A stretch of 20,856 bases of DNA from Wenzhouxiangella sp. (GCA_007135355.1 SLJA01000026.1:1-20856), one strand, 5' to 3'. Numbered from the stretch's first letter, positions 7,966 through 16,246 are shown. Notes: generated by a model from the sequence alone, not told the origin. Made by a program: numbers and translations.

Positions 7966-8864
7966 GCGCCGATCATCCAGGGATACTGATCGCCCTGCCC
8001 GGCAACGAGGCGCTGTCGCAATCGCTGGCCGACCAACTGGGCTGGACCACGGCGCCGCTGGCCTACCGACGTTTCCCCGACGGCGAGAGCTACCTGCGCA
8101 TCGATGCCGATCTCAAGGACCGCAGCGTGGTGCTGGTCGCCACCCTCAACGATCCGGACGCGCGAATCCCGGCGCTGCTGTTTGCCGCCGACCTGGCCCG
8201 CGACCTCGGCGCCTCGAGGCTCGGCCTGGTCTGCCCCTACCTGTGCTACATGCGCCAGGACCAGCGCTTCCGTCCGGGCGAGGCGCTGACCTCGAAGACC
8301 TTCGCGCGCTGGCTGTCGGCCCACTTCGACTGGCTGGTGACGGTCGACCCGCACCTGCACCGCTACGCCAGCCTGGATGAAATCTACACCCTGGAGTCCG
8401 AAGTGCCGGCCTCGGCACCGGCCATTGCCGACTGGATCAAGACCTCGCTGGATCGGCCCGTGCTGATCGGACCTGACGGGGAAAGCGAGCAGTGGATCCA
8501 GGCGGTTGCGGAAATCGGTAATTGGCCGTGGCGCGTGTTCGAGAAGAAGCGCCACGGCGACCGCGAGGTGGATATGCGCCTGCCGGAGCTGGACGCCATT
8601 GTGGATCGGCAGCCGGTCCTGATCGACGACATCATTTCTTCCGGCACGACCATTGCCGAAGCCACGCGCCACCTGTGTGCAGCCGGTTTGCCCGCACCGG
8701 TGGTCATCGGCATCCACGGACTGCACGACGAGCGCTCGCGCCAAACGCTGAACCAGGCCGGGGTCCAGCGCCTGGTCTGCACCAACAGCATTGCCAATCC
8801 AGATGCCGCAATCGACCTGTCAAGCCTGCTGGTTGCGCCGATCCGTCGTCTTGCCGGTGTTTGA
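7962..8864 (+). CDS. Ribose-phosphate pyrophosphokinase homologue (divergent PRPP synthetase)
   Basis: PRPP synthetase makes 5-phosphoribosyl-1-pyrophosphate from ribose-5-phosphate and ATP. The 300-residue protein has RRFPDGES (36-43), the ATP-site segment PYLCYMRQDQRF (92-103), TVDPHLHR (127-134), a lysine/arginine loop EKKRHGD (194-200) and the PRPP-binding loop VLIDDIISSGTT (219-230). It is shorter than and dissimilar in detail to the housekeeping Prs of about 315 residues; YMRQDQRF is typical of archaeal-like forms. The ATG overlaps the phosphorylase stop (ATGA, 7962-7965), with GGAGGG at 7951-7956 as a strong ribosome binding site. It probably is a second, pathway-specific copy. That it acts on the phosphorylase product is an inference. 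Confidence 0.88.
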   Translation: MSADHPGILIALPGNEALSQSLADQLGWTTAPLAYRRFPDGESYLRIDADLKDRSVVLVATLNDPDARIPALLFAADLARDLGASRLGLVCPYLCYMRQDQRFRPGEALTSKTFARWLSAHFDWLVTVDPHLHRYASLDEIYTLESEVPASAPAIADWIKTSLDRPVLIGPDGESEQWIQAVAEIGNWPWRVFEKKRHGDREVDMRLPELDAIVDRQPVLIDDIISSGTTIAEATRHLCAAGLPAPVVIGIHGLHDERSRQTLNQAGVQRLVCTNSIANPDAAIDLSSLLVAPIRRLAGV

Positions 8865-8900
8865 GGAGACTTTAAAATCGAAGGGCAGGATGGACGGGCC

Positions 8901-8937
8901 ACTCCGGGAGTCGGCTTTCAAGGCTTAGAATGCCTCC
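8901..8937 (+). promoter_or_regulatory. Candidate cmoA promoter with short palindrome
   Basis: The 73-bp gap after the PRPP synthetase gene carries an 11-bp palindrome (ACTCC-G-GGAGT, 8901-8911) and TTAGAAT (8925-8931), a plausible -10. Its transcript would begin at about 8938, exactly at the cmoA ATG. No Shine-Dalgarno precedes that ATG. No good -35 is visible. Low confidence. Confidence 0.3.
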
Positions 8938-9702
8938 ATGAACGTGCGAGATCGAATCTACGCCGAAACGCAGGAACAAGTACAGCCCTTCGAGTTCTCC
9001 GAGCGGGTGGTGCGGGTGTTTCCCGACATGATCGAGCGCTCGGTGCCCGGCTATCGGCAGTTGCTCGAACTGACCCCGCTGATGGTCCGCGACTGCGTAG
9101 TCGAAAACACCCGGGTCTACGATCTGGGCTGCTCGCTGGGTGCGGCGACGCTGGCTGCGCGGCGCGCCATCCAGGCACCTGGAGTGACTATCATCGCCGT
9201 GGACCAATCACCGCAGATGGTTGCACGTTGTCGTCAGATCATTGCAGAAGACAACTCGTTCGTGCCTGTTGATGTGATCGAGGCGGACGCCTGCGAAGTG
9301 CCGGTCGAGCGTGCCTCGCTAGTCATCATGTACTTCACCCTGCAGTTCATCGCCCCCGAACGGCGCGCGGTTCTCATGCGCCGCATCGCTGCGGGCCTGG
9401 TGCCCGGCGGCGTGCTGCTGCTGGCCGAGAAGCTGGCCTTCGACGCGCCGAGCCAGGCCTGGCTGGACCGGCATCACCACGCGTTCAAACGCGCCCAGGG
9501 TTATTCCGACCTGGAAATCGCCCGCAAGCGTCAGGCGCTGGAAAACGTGCTCATCGCCGACAGCCGCCAGACCCACCACCAGCGCCTGCTGGACGCCGGG
9601 TTCGACCAGGTCATCGACTGGTTCCAGTGCCTGAATTTCTGCTGTTTTGCGGCAGTGAAGGGGTCAGGGACCGAAAAGCAGGGACCAGGGGTCAGGGACT
9701 AG
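8938..9702 (+). CDS. cmoA: Carboxy-S-adenosyl-L-methionine synthase CmoA
   Basis: CmoA converts SAM and prephenate to carboxy-SAM, the donor used by CmoB for cmo5U34 of tRNA. Of the 254 residues, the first 241 align with the family throughout. Hallmarks are VFPDMIERSVPGY (28-39), YDLGCSLGAAT (61-71), AVDQSPQM (87-94), FTLQFI (133-138), HAFKRAQGYSDLEI (181-194), ENVL and WFQCLNF (228-234). The last 13 residues (GSGTEKQGPGVRD) are encoded by intergenic G-run repeat DNA, so repeat insertion has probably replaced the native stop. The ATG at 8938 fits the family N-terminus and lacks a ribosome binding site. It converges on gyrB. In E. coli cmoA and cmoB are adjacent; here cmoB is on the opposite strand at the left edge. 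Confidence 0.96.
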   Translation: MNVRDRIYAETQEQVQPFEFSERVVRVFPDMIERSVPGYRQLLELTPLMVRDCVVENTRVYDLGCSLGAATLAARRAIQAPGVTIIAVDQSPQMVARCRQIIAEDNSFVPVDVIEADACEVPVERASLVIMYFTLQFIAPERRAVLMRRIAAGLVPGGVLLLAEKLAFDAPSQAWLDRHHHAFKRAQGYSDLEIARKRQALENVLIADSRQTHHQRLLDAGFDQVIDWFQCLNFCCFAAVKGSGTEKQGPGVRD

Positions 9703-9711
9703 GGATCAGGG
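9661..9711 (+). repeat. G-run repeat tract (GGG every 3-4 nt), potential G-quadruplex
   Basis: There are seven runs of three or more G within 51 nt (9661, 9667, 9681, 9688, 9695, 9702, 9709). The last five are separated by 3-4 nt, in imperfect copies of a unit like AGGGAYY or AGGGGTC. The tract spans the cmoA stop codon (9700-9702). The spacing satisfies the usual G-quadruplex pattern on the coding strand. Similar GGGACTAGGG-type intergenic repeats are, from memory, known in several gammaproteobacteria. Confidence 0.7.
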
Positions 9712-9744
9712 TAGATCGCGGTCGCTGGCCGGCAGGCGCCGTAG

Positions 9745-9764
9745 GTCGGCCTTCCATGGCCGAC
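9745..9764. repeat. REP-like short palindrome
   Basis: A perfect 7-bp stem GTCGGCC / GGCCGAC flanks the 6-nt loop TTCCAT and is preceded by GTAG. There is no T-run, so it is not a classical terminator. Its form resembles extragenic palindromes that occur in many copies in some gammaproteobacterial genomes. Copy number in this genome cannot be seen here. Confidence 0.55.
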
Positions 9765-9821
9765 GGCCCATGCCCGCAGCGGCCCCCGCCATCCGGGTTG
9801 AACCCAACGTTATTTTTCTTG

Positions 9822-9967
9822 GCCTCACGCAGAGGGGCGGAGCCGCAGAGGACGCAGAGGAAAGAGGAATTTTTGCGGTGTCCGTTCGAGACATTGGCTG
9901 CCCGAATGTCTAGGGACCACCCCATCCAACTCTGCGTTCTCCGCGGCTCCGCCCCTCTGCGTGAGGC
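9822..9967. repeat. 38-bp near-perfect inverted repeat with nested hairpin
   Basis: The arms 9822-9859 and 9930-9967 match as inverted copies at 36 of 38 positions. Both carry the CGCAGAG-rich motif (GCCTCACGCAGAGG at the outer end). The 70-nt centre contains a second hairpin, AGACATT (9889-9895) / AATGTCT (9905-9911). No transposase and no clear target-site duplication are visible. CGCAGAG/CTCTGCG repeats of this kind are widespread between bacterial genes and are often miscalled as short proteins. Together with the preceding G-run tract and REP-like hairpin, it fills the gene-free stretch 9703-9985. Confidence 0.85.
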
Positions 9968-9973
9968 TTTTTT
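9822..9973 (+). terminator. Candidate rho-independent terminator of cmoA
   Basis: A plus-strand transcript would form the long GC-rich stem of the inverted repeat and then run directly into TTTTTT (9968-9973). No T-run follows the stem in the opposite direction, so termination of gyrB transcripts by it is less certain. The 70-nt loop is far longer than in normal terminators. Confidence 0.45.
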
Positions 9974-9985
9974 ACAACGCGAACC

Positions 9986-12376
<2,391 letters not shown>

Positions 12377-12403
12377 GGAGGATCATTGTCGGATAACTGC
12401 GCA

Positions 12404-12412
12404 ATTATACCA
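12404..12412 (-). promoter_or_regulatory. Extended -10 promoter of gyrB
   Basis: On the minus strand the sequence reads TGGTATAAT, a perfect extended -10 (TGn plus TATAAT), at 12412-12404. The expected start of transcription is near 12397, giving a leader of about 20 nt to the gyrB ATG. The hexamer overlaps the recF stop codon TAA (12407-12405). No good -35 exists; that region is instead entered by the parS palindrome at 12430-12445. Confidence 0.6.
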
Positions 12413-13463
12413 CCGGCCGAATTTTGCCCTGTTCCACGTGGAACACGGTCGCCGGTCGAGGGCAGGCAACGGTTGCCGTCACCCAAACCTGCAAACCCTG
12501 CCCAATCAACCAGTCCAACAACAGCTCCAGATGCGGAGCATCAAGTTCCGAGACAGGGTCATCCAGCAGCAGCAATGGGGCGACCGGCGCAGCGTCAGCA
12601 ACCAACCGGAGATTGGCCAGCAGAAGCAGCAAAGCCAGTAATTTTTGCTGACCACGCGACAACTCTTCGGCCGCGGGGCGACCCGAGCAAGTCAAGACGA
12701 GGTCGGCACGATGCGGGCCGCGGCGAGTGTACCCAAGCTCTCGATCCCGCTCTCGATACCCGGATACCGCCTCGGCCAGATCGAGCTCAGCAGGGTGGCC
12801 AGGGCGATACCGCAAGACCAGTGAACCCGGTAGGCGGAAATGCAATTCGGCGTTCAGCCGTTCGAACTGCACAGCGACTGCATCAGCCTGGGATTGCCTT
12901 AATTGGTTCAGGCGTTCGCCCGCCAGCACCATGGGCGCCTCGATGGCCTGGAGCACGGCATCCTGCGCTCCTGCCTTGAGCGCGGCATTGCGCTGTTTGA
13001 GAAAACGGGCATAACGTCGCCACAGCGCCAGATAATGAGGTTCCACGTGAAACAACTGCCAGTCAAGAAACTGCCGCCGCGCCTCTGGACCGCCGTCGAC
13101 CAAGCGATGGCTATCGGGTTCCATCAGCACCAGCGGCAAGGCTTGGGCAAACTCGCTCAAGCGCTGGGTGTCGACCCCATCGATTCGGCCTCTCCACCCG
13201 CCCACCGATCGCTCCATTCCCAAGCGGCGCTGATTATCGCGGCGGCACGCCACAACACGTAATTGTTCCGCCCCATGCTGGACAACCGAGGCGATCCGCT
13301 GACTGCGAAATGAACGCCCCCGAGCCAGCAAATAAATGGCTTCCAGGACACTGGTCTTACCGGCTCCATTGGCGCCTTCAAGCCAGTTCACACCCGGACC
13401 GGCCTGAATGTCCACACCGATGAGGTTGCGTAAACCAGTGATCGAAAGCGTAGCCAGACTCAT
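12405..13463 (-). CDS. recF: DNA replication and repair protein RecF
   Basis: RecF is the SMC-like ABC ATPase that loads RecA at gaps with RecO and RecR. The 352-residue protein has Walker A GANGAGKT (30-37), signature LSRGQQK (268-274), Walker B LLLLDDPVSELD (297-308), and the family segments RGRSFRS (48-54), FLDW (132-135), FLKQRNAAL (154-162) and RGPHRADL (248-255). FHVE occurs twice, at 138-141 and 341-344, and each copy is encoded by a parS-type palindrome. The ATG at 13463 matches the family N-terminus and has only a weak GAG just upstream. dnaN precedes it by 46 nt and gyrB follows. Confidence 0.98.
   Translation of the reverse strand: MSLATLSITGLRNLIGVDIQAGPGVNWLEGANGAGKTSVLEAIYLLARGRSFRSQRIASVVQHGAEQLRVVACRRDNQRRLGMERSVGGWRGRIDGVDTQRLSEFAQALPLVLMEPDSHRLVDGGPEARRQFLDWQLFHVEPHYLALWRRYARFLKQRNAALKAGAQDAVLQAIEAPMVLAGERLNQLRQSQADAVAVQFERLNAELHFRLPGSLVLRYRPGHPAELDLAEAVSGYRERDRELGYTRRGPHRADLVLTCSGRPAAEELSRGQQKLLALLLLLANLRLVADAAPVAPLLLLDDPVSELDAPHLELLLDWLIGQGLQVWVTATVACPRPATVFHVEQGKIRPVV
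12430..12445. promoter_or_regulatory. parS-type ParB-binding palindrome 1
   Basis: TGTTCCACGTGGAACA is a perfect 16-bp palindrome and matches the chromosomal parS consensus (TGTTNCACGTGAAACA) with a single difference made by the symmetric form. The core GTTCCACGTGGAAC is the form used in Pseudomonas. It lies inside the last codons of recF (residues 341-345) and just upstream of the gyrB -10. Confidence 0.88.
13039..13054. promoter_or_regulatory. parS-type ParB-binding palindrome 2
   Basis: GGTTCCACGTGAAACA matches the parS consensus at 15 of 16 positions, the first base being G instead of T. It lies about 0.6 kb from the first site, inside recF codons 138-142 (FHVEP), and within 2 kb of the dnaA-dnaN gap, where parS sites are expected near an origin. 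Confidence 0.8.
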
Positions 13464-13509
13464 CTCGGCGACGTTGCGGTCGCCCGGCCCACCCGGCCTG
13501 CAAACCAGT

Positions 13510-14607
13510 TCAGAGCTTCAACGGCATCACCACCTGCCGCACGGCCTCATTGTCCGGTGCCGTAATCAAGCACGAACTGTTTGCATCACGCAGCGCCAGC
13601 CGAACCTTGTCATCGTCAATGGAACCCAGCGCATCCAACAGGTAATTGACGTTGAAGCCAACCTTGAGGTTTTCGTAGGTATGCTCCGCCTCAATCTCTT
13701 CAGTGGCTTCTTCCTGCTGCGGGTTGTGGGCAATAATCCGCAAAAGCCCTGGCGTCATCTCCAACCTGACGCCACGATACTTCTCGTTTGACAGAATCGC
13801 AGCACGATGCAGCGCGTCGACGAACGTCGCACGATCGGCCACCAAGGACTGGTCGGTCGCCATGGGAACCACCGCTTCGTAGTCGGGGAAGCGCCCGTCG
13901 ATCAGCTTCGTGGTCATGACGATACGATCGCGGTCCACCCGCAGGAACCCCTGACCGACAATGACGTTCAACTTTTCCTCGCTGTCTTCCAGCACCCGGT
14001 TGAGTTCCAACACGCCTTTGCGGGGCACGATCAGGCTGCGCAGCTCGCCGCTGATTGGCGCCTCCATCTCGCTCAACGCCAGACGATGGCCGTCGGTGGC
14101 CACGGCGCGAACGACCCCATCGCGGAATTCAAGCAACAAACCATTGAGGTAATGGCGAACATCCTGATGCGCCATGGCAAAACTGGTCTTTTCCACCAGC
14201 CAACGCAGACGGCCTTGTCCAACCTGGTAGGTTTGCAGACTCTCGGCCTGATCGCTGGCCGGAAACTCGCTGGCCGGCAGTGTCGCCAGCGTGAATCGGC
14301 TACGACCGGCATGTAGTGCCAACTTGTCCTGATTCAGCTGCACATTGATTTGCACGCCTTCCGGCAGCGCTCGACAGATGTCAACCAGTTTGCGCGCCGG
14401 AACCGTAACGCTGCCGGTCTGAGCAACCTCGGCCTTGGCCCGAGCCACCAGCTCAACTTCCATGTCGGTGCCCGTGATTCGCAGACCGTCATCAACTGCT
14501 TCAATCAGAAAATTGGCCAGCACCGGCAACGTCTGCCTGCGCTCGACCACGTTGACGACCTGCGCAATCGGGGCCAACAAGGCCTCACGTGGTATCGAGA
14601 ATTTCAT
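13510..14607 (-). CDS. dnaN: DNA polymerase III sliding clamp, beta subunit
   Basis: This is the ring-shaped processivity clamp of the replicative polymerase and also a partner of Hda, MutS and MutL. It has 365 residues, one fewer than the E. coli protein. Family marks include MKFSIPREALL at the start, LPVLANFLIEA, TGTDMEVEL, TLPASEFP, VATDGHRLA, IVPRKGVLEL, LIDGRFPDYEAVVP, SNEKYRGVRL and the terminal VMPLKL. The ATG at 14607 is supported by AAGGAG with a 5-nt spacer. It is the first gene after the candidate origin gap and is co-oriented with recF and gyrB. Confidence 0.99.
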   Translation of the reverse strand: MKFSIPREALLAPIAQVVNVVERRQTLPVLANFLIEAVDDGLRITGTDMEVELVARAKAEVAQTGSVTVPARKLVDICRALPEGVQINVQLNQDKLALHAGRSRFTLATLPASEFPASDQAESLQTYQVGQGRLRWLVEKTSFAMAHQDVRHYLNGLLLEFRDGVVRAVATDGHRLALSEMEAPISGELRSLIVPRKGVLELNRVLEDSEEKLNVIVGQGFLRVDRDRIVMTTKLIDGRFPDYEAVVPMATDQSLVADRATFVDALHRAAILSNEKYRGVRLEMTPGLLRIIAHNPQQEEATEEIEAEHTYENLKVGFNVNYLLDALGSIDDDKVRLALRDANSSCLITAPDNEAVRQVVMPLKL

Positions 14608-14661
14608 GATGGCTCCTTACACGTCCGGTCCGGGCGGGAGGTTTCCCGCTTGTTGCTTTTG

Positions 14662-14689
14662 TTTATAAGTAAGAAAACAGTAGTAGTAA
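14662..14689 (-). promoter_or_regulatory. Possible dnaN promoter
   Basis: On the minus strand TTACTA (14689-14684) and TATAAA (14667-14662) are spaced 16 bp apart. Transcription would start near 14655, giving a leader of about 48 nt to dnaN. The element overlaps the trio array, so one of the two readings may be fortuitous. Confidence 0.3.
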
Positions 14690-14692
14690 TAG
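14681..14692 (+). promoter_or_regulatory. DnaA-trio-like array
   Basis: TAG-TAG-TAA-TAG is four in-phase repeats of the 3'-(G/A)AT-5' trinucleotide bound by DnaA on single-stranded DNA. A GCCC patch follows at once, and the boxes lie 3' on the same strand, the orientation described for bacterial unwinding elements. The nearest strong box is about 100 bp away, which is farther than in described cases; only the weak TGTGCAAAA is close. Confidence 0.45.
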
Positions 14693-14731
14693 GCCCTGTT
14701 GGCACTGTGCAAAAACCAATTAAGCCAATAC

Positions 14732-14744
14732 TATCAGATGCTTA
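14732..14744 (+). promoter_or_regulatory. IHF-like site
   Basis: TATCAGATGCTTA matches the IHF consensus WATCAANNNNTTR with one mismatch. It lies between the AT-rich tract and the strong DnaA boxes. The short degenerate motif makes chance likely. Confidence 0.3.
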
Positions 14745-14792
14745 ACTCACTCTCCTCGTCGCTTTAACTTGATGGTCAAGCTGTGGAGCGAA

Positions 14793-14801
14793 TGTGGATA
14801 A
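14793..14801 (-). promoter_or_regulatory. DnaA box (perfect TTATCCACA)
   Basis: The plus strand reads TGTGGATAA, so the box is the exact E. coli R1-type consensus on the minus strand. It faces the next box, 15 bp away, in inverted orientation. Confidence 0.85.
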
Positions 14802-14816
14802 CTTTTTCTTCCAGGT

Positions 14817-14825
14817 TTATCCACA
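14817..14825 (+). promoter_or_regulatory. DnaA box (perfect TTATCCACA)
   Basis: An exact consensus box on the plus strand, followed by a T-rich run (TTTTTT), in the dnaA-dnaN gap. Confidence 0.85.
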
Positions 14826-14850
14826 GTTTTTTCTCGCTCAATACCCAGCC

Positions 14851-16182
14851 TCAGGTGGATAACTCCCGGGTCAAACGCGCGCGATCTTCGCGCAGTCGCC
14901 CGTCAGTCTCGCACAAACTCTCGATTTTACGACAGGCATGCAGCACCGTCGTATGGTCGCGACCACCAAATGCATTGCCAATCTCGGGCAGCGAATGCTC
15001 GGTCAAAGCCTTGGCCAAAAACATTGCCATCTGCCGCGGTCGCGCAATCGAGCGCGTCCGGCGCTTCGACAGCAGGTCGGCCACGCGCAGCTGATAAAAA
15101 TCCGCCACCGTTTTTTGAATGTTTTCGATTGTGATCAGGCGGTCGTGCACCGCCAGCACATCGCGCAGGATCTCTTGGGTGTATTCCAGATCAATCGTAC
15201 GCCCTGAAAAGCGTGCATTGGCAATCAGAGAATTCAAGGCGCCTTCGAGGTCGCGAACGTTTGAGCGCATACGCTTGGCGATCAGAAAAGCCACCTGCTC
15301 ATCCAGGTTGAGATCCCGCTCGGCGGCTTTTTTCTGCAGGATGGCCACGCGGGTCTCGAAGTCCGGCGGTTCGATCGATACGGTAAGGCCCCAGCCGAAG
15401 CGCGAGCGCAGGCGAGATTCGATCCCGTCCACCTCCTTCGGGTATCGATCGCAAGTCAGGATGATCTGCTGCCGGGATTCCAGCAGGCTGTTGAAGGTAT
15501 GAAAAAACTCCTCCTGCGAACGGTCCTTGCCGGCAAAAAACTGGATGTCGTCGATCAGCAAAGTGTCAACCGAGCGGTAGCGTCGCTTGAACTGATCGAT
15601 CGTATCCCGCCGCAGCGCCTGAATCATCTCGGAGACAAATTTTTCCGAGTGCAGATACATGATTCGGGCCGTGGGGTTGGCCTCGGCAATGAAGCGTCCA
15701 GCGCCATGCAGCAAATGCGTCTTGCCCAGGCCGGTGGATCCATACAGCAGCAGCGGGTTGTAGACAGTGCCCGGGTTTTTGGCGACCTGGCGGGCGGCTG
15801 CGTAGGCCAGCTCGTTGGATTTACCCAGCACAAAATTTTCGAAATGATAGCGATCGTCCAGTCCTGTTTGCTGGACCGACGCGGCCGGACGCTGGGCGCG
15901 AGACGGCGATAGCGGTCGATCCTCCACCACGACCACAATGCCTGCTCGCTCAAAGCCATGTCCGACCAGAAAGTCGCGAATCATCACCAGATAATTGGCC
16001 TCGACCTGTTCGCGCACGAAATCGTTGGGCGCGCTGAGTCTGAACTGACCCGCTCCGCCGGGGCTGACCCGGAGCGGGCGCAGCCAGGTATTGAGTTCGT
16101 CCAGCGGGACCTGGCGCTCAAGCCGGGTCAGGCATTGCTGCCACAACTCGGTTTCCTGCGCCGCTTGCTGAGTCGTACTCAT
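14851..16182 (-). CDS. dnaA: Chromosomal replication initiator protein DnaA
   Basis: DnaA is the AAA+ initiator that binds DnaA boxes and opens oriC. The 443-residue protein has domain I (LWQQCLTRLERQV... with NTWLRPL), a short linker, Walker A GSTGLGKT (148-155), Walker B LLIDD (208-212), the arginine-finger region ESRLRSRFGWGL (255-266), sensor II NVRDLEGAL (308-316) and the DNA-binding signature GRDHTTVLHACRKI (407-420). The frame opens at 16242, but ATG 16182 (MSTTQQ) matches the family N-terminus and has GGAG 4 nt upstream. It is transcribed toward the candidate origin and divergently from rpmH; the 193-bp gap between them shows no clear dnaA promoter. Confidence 0.99.
   Translation of the reverse strand: MSTTQQAAQETELWQQCLTRLERQVPLDELNTWLRPLRVSPGGAGQFRLSAPNDFVREQVEANYLVMIRDFLVGHGFERAGIVVVVEDRPLSPSRAQRPAASVQQTGLDDRYHFENFVLGKSNELAYAAARQVAKNPGTVYNPLLLYGSTGLGKTHLLHGAGRFIAEANPTARIMYLHSEKFVSEMIQALRRDTIDQFKRRYRSVDTLLIDDIQFFAGKDRSQEEFFHTFNSLLESRQQIILTCDRYPKEVDGIESRLRSRFGWGLTVSIEPPDFETRVAILQKKAAERDLNLDEQVAFLIAKRMRSNVRDLEGALNSLIANARFSGRTIDLEYTQEILRDVLAVHDRLITIENIQKTVADFYQLRVADLLSKRRTRSIARPRQMAMFLAKALTEHSLPEIGNAFGGRDHTTVLHACRKIESLCETDGRLREDRARLTRELST
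14854..14862 (-). promoter_or_regulatory. DnaA box (TTATCCACC, one mismatch) inside dnaA 3' end
   Basis: The minus strand reads TTATCCACC. It encodes Leu-Ser-Thr, the last three residues of DnaA, so the box and the C-terminus of its own ligand share the same DNA. Confidence 0.65.
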
Positions 16183-16246
16183 CTCACTCCAAATCGGAAA
16201 GACCGCGTTGGTTTGCCAAAAAACCGCCTGCGGTGCATGCAAAACA

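Larger units (their letters stand above)
14608..14862. other. Candidate chromosomal replication origin (oriC), dnaA-dnaN gap
   Basis: The 243-bp gap plus the last dnaA codons hold two perfect DnaA boxes and one single-mismatch box within 70 bp. They also hold an AT-rich tract (14651-14692, 11 G/C of 42), a TAG/TAA trio array, an IHF-like site and the degenerate box TGTGCAAAA (14706-14714). The order trio, GC patch (GCCC), weak box, IHF-like site, strong boxes is a plausible unwinding module. No perfect DnaA box is seen in the 193-bp dnaA-rpmH gap. No experimental proof is implied. Confidence 0.75.
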
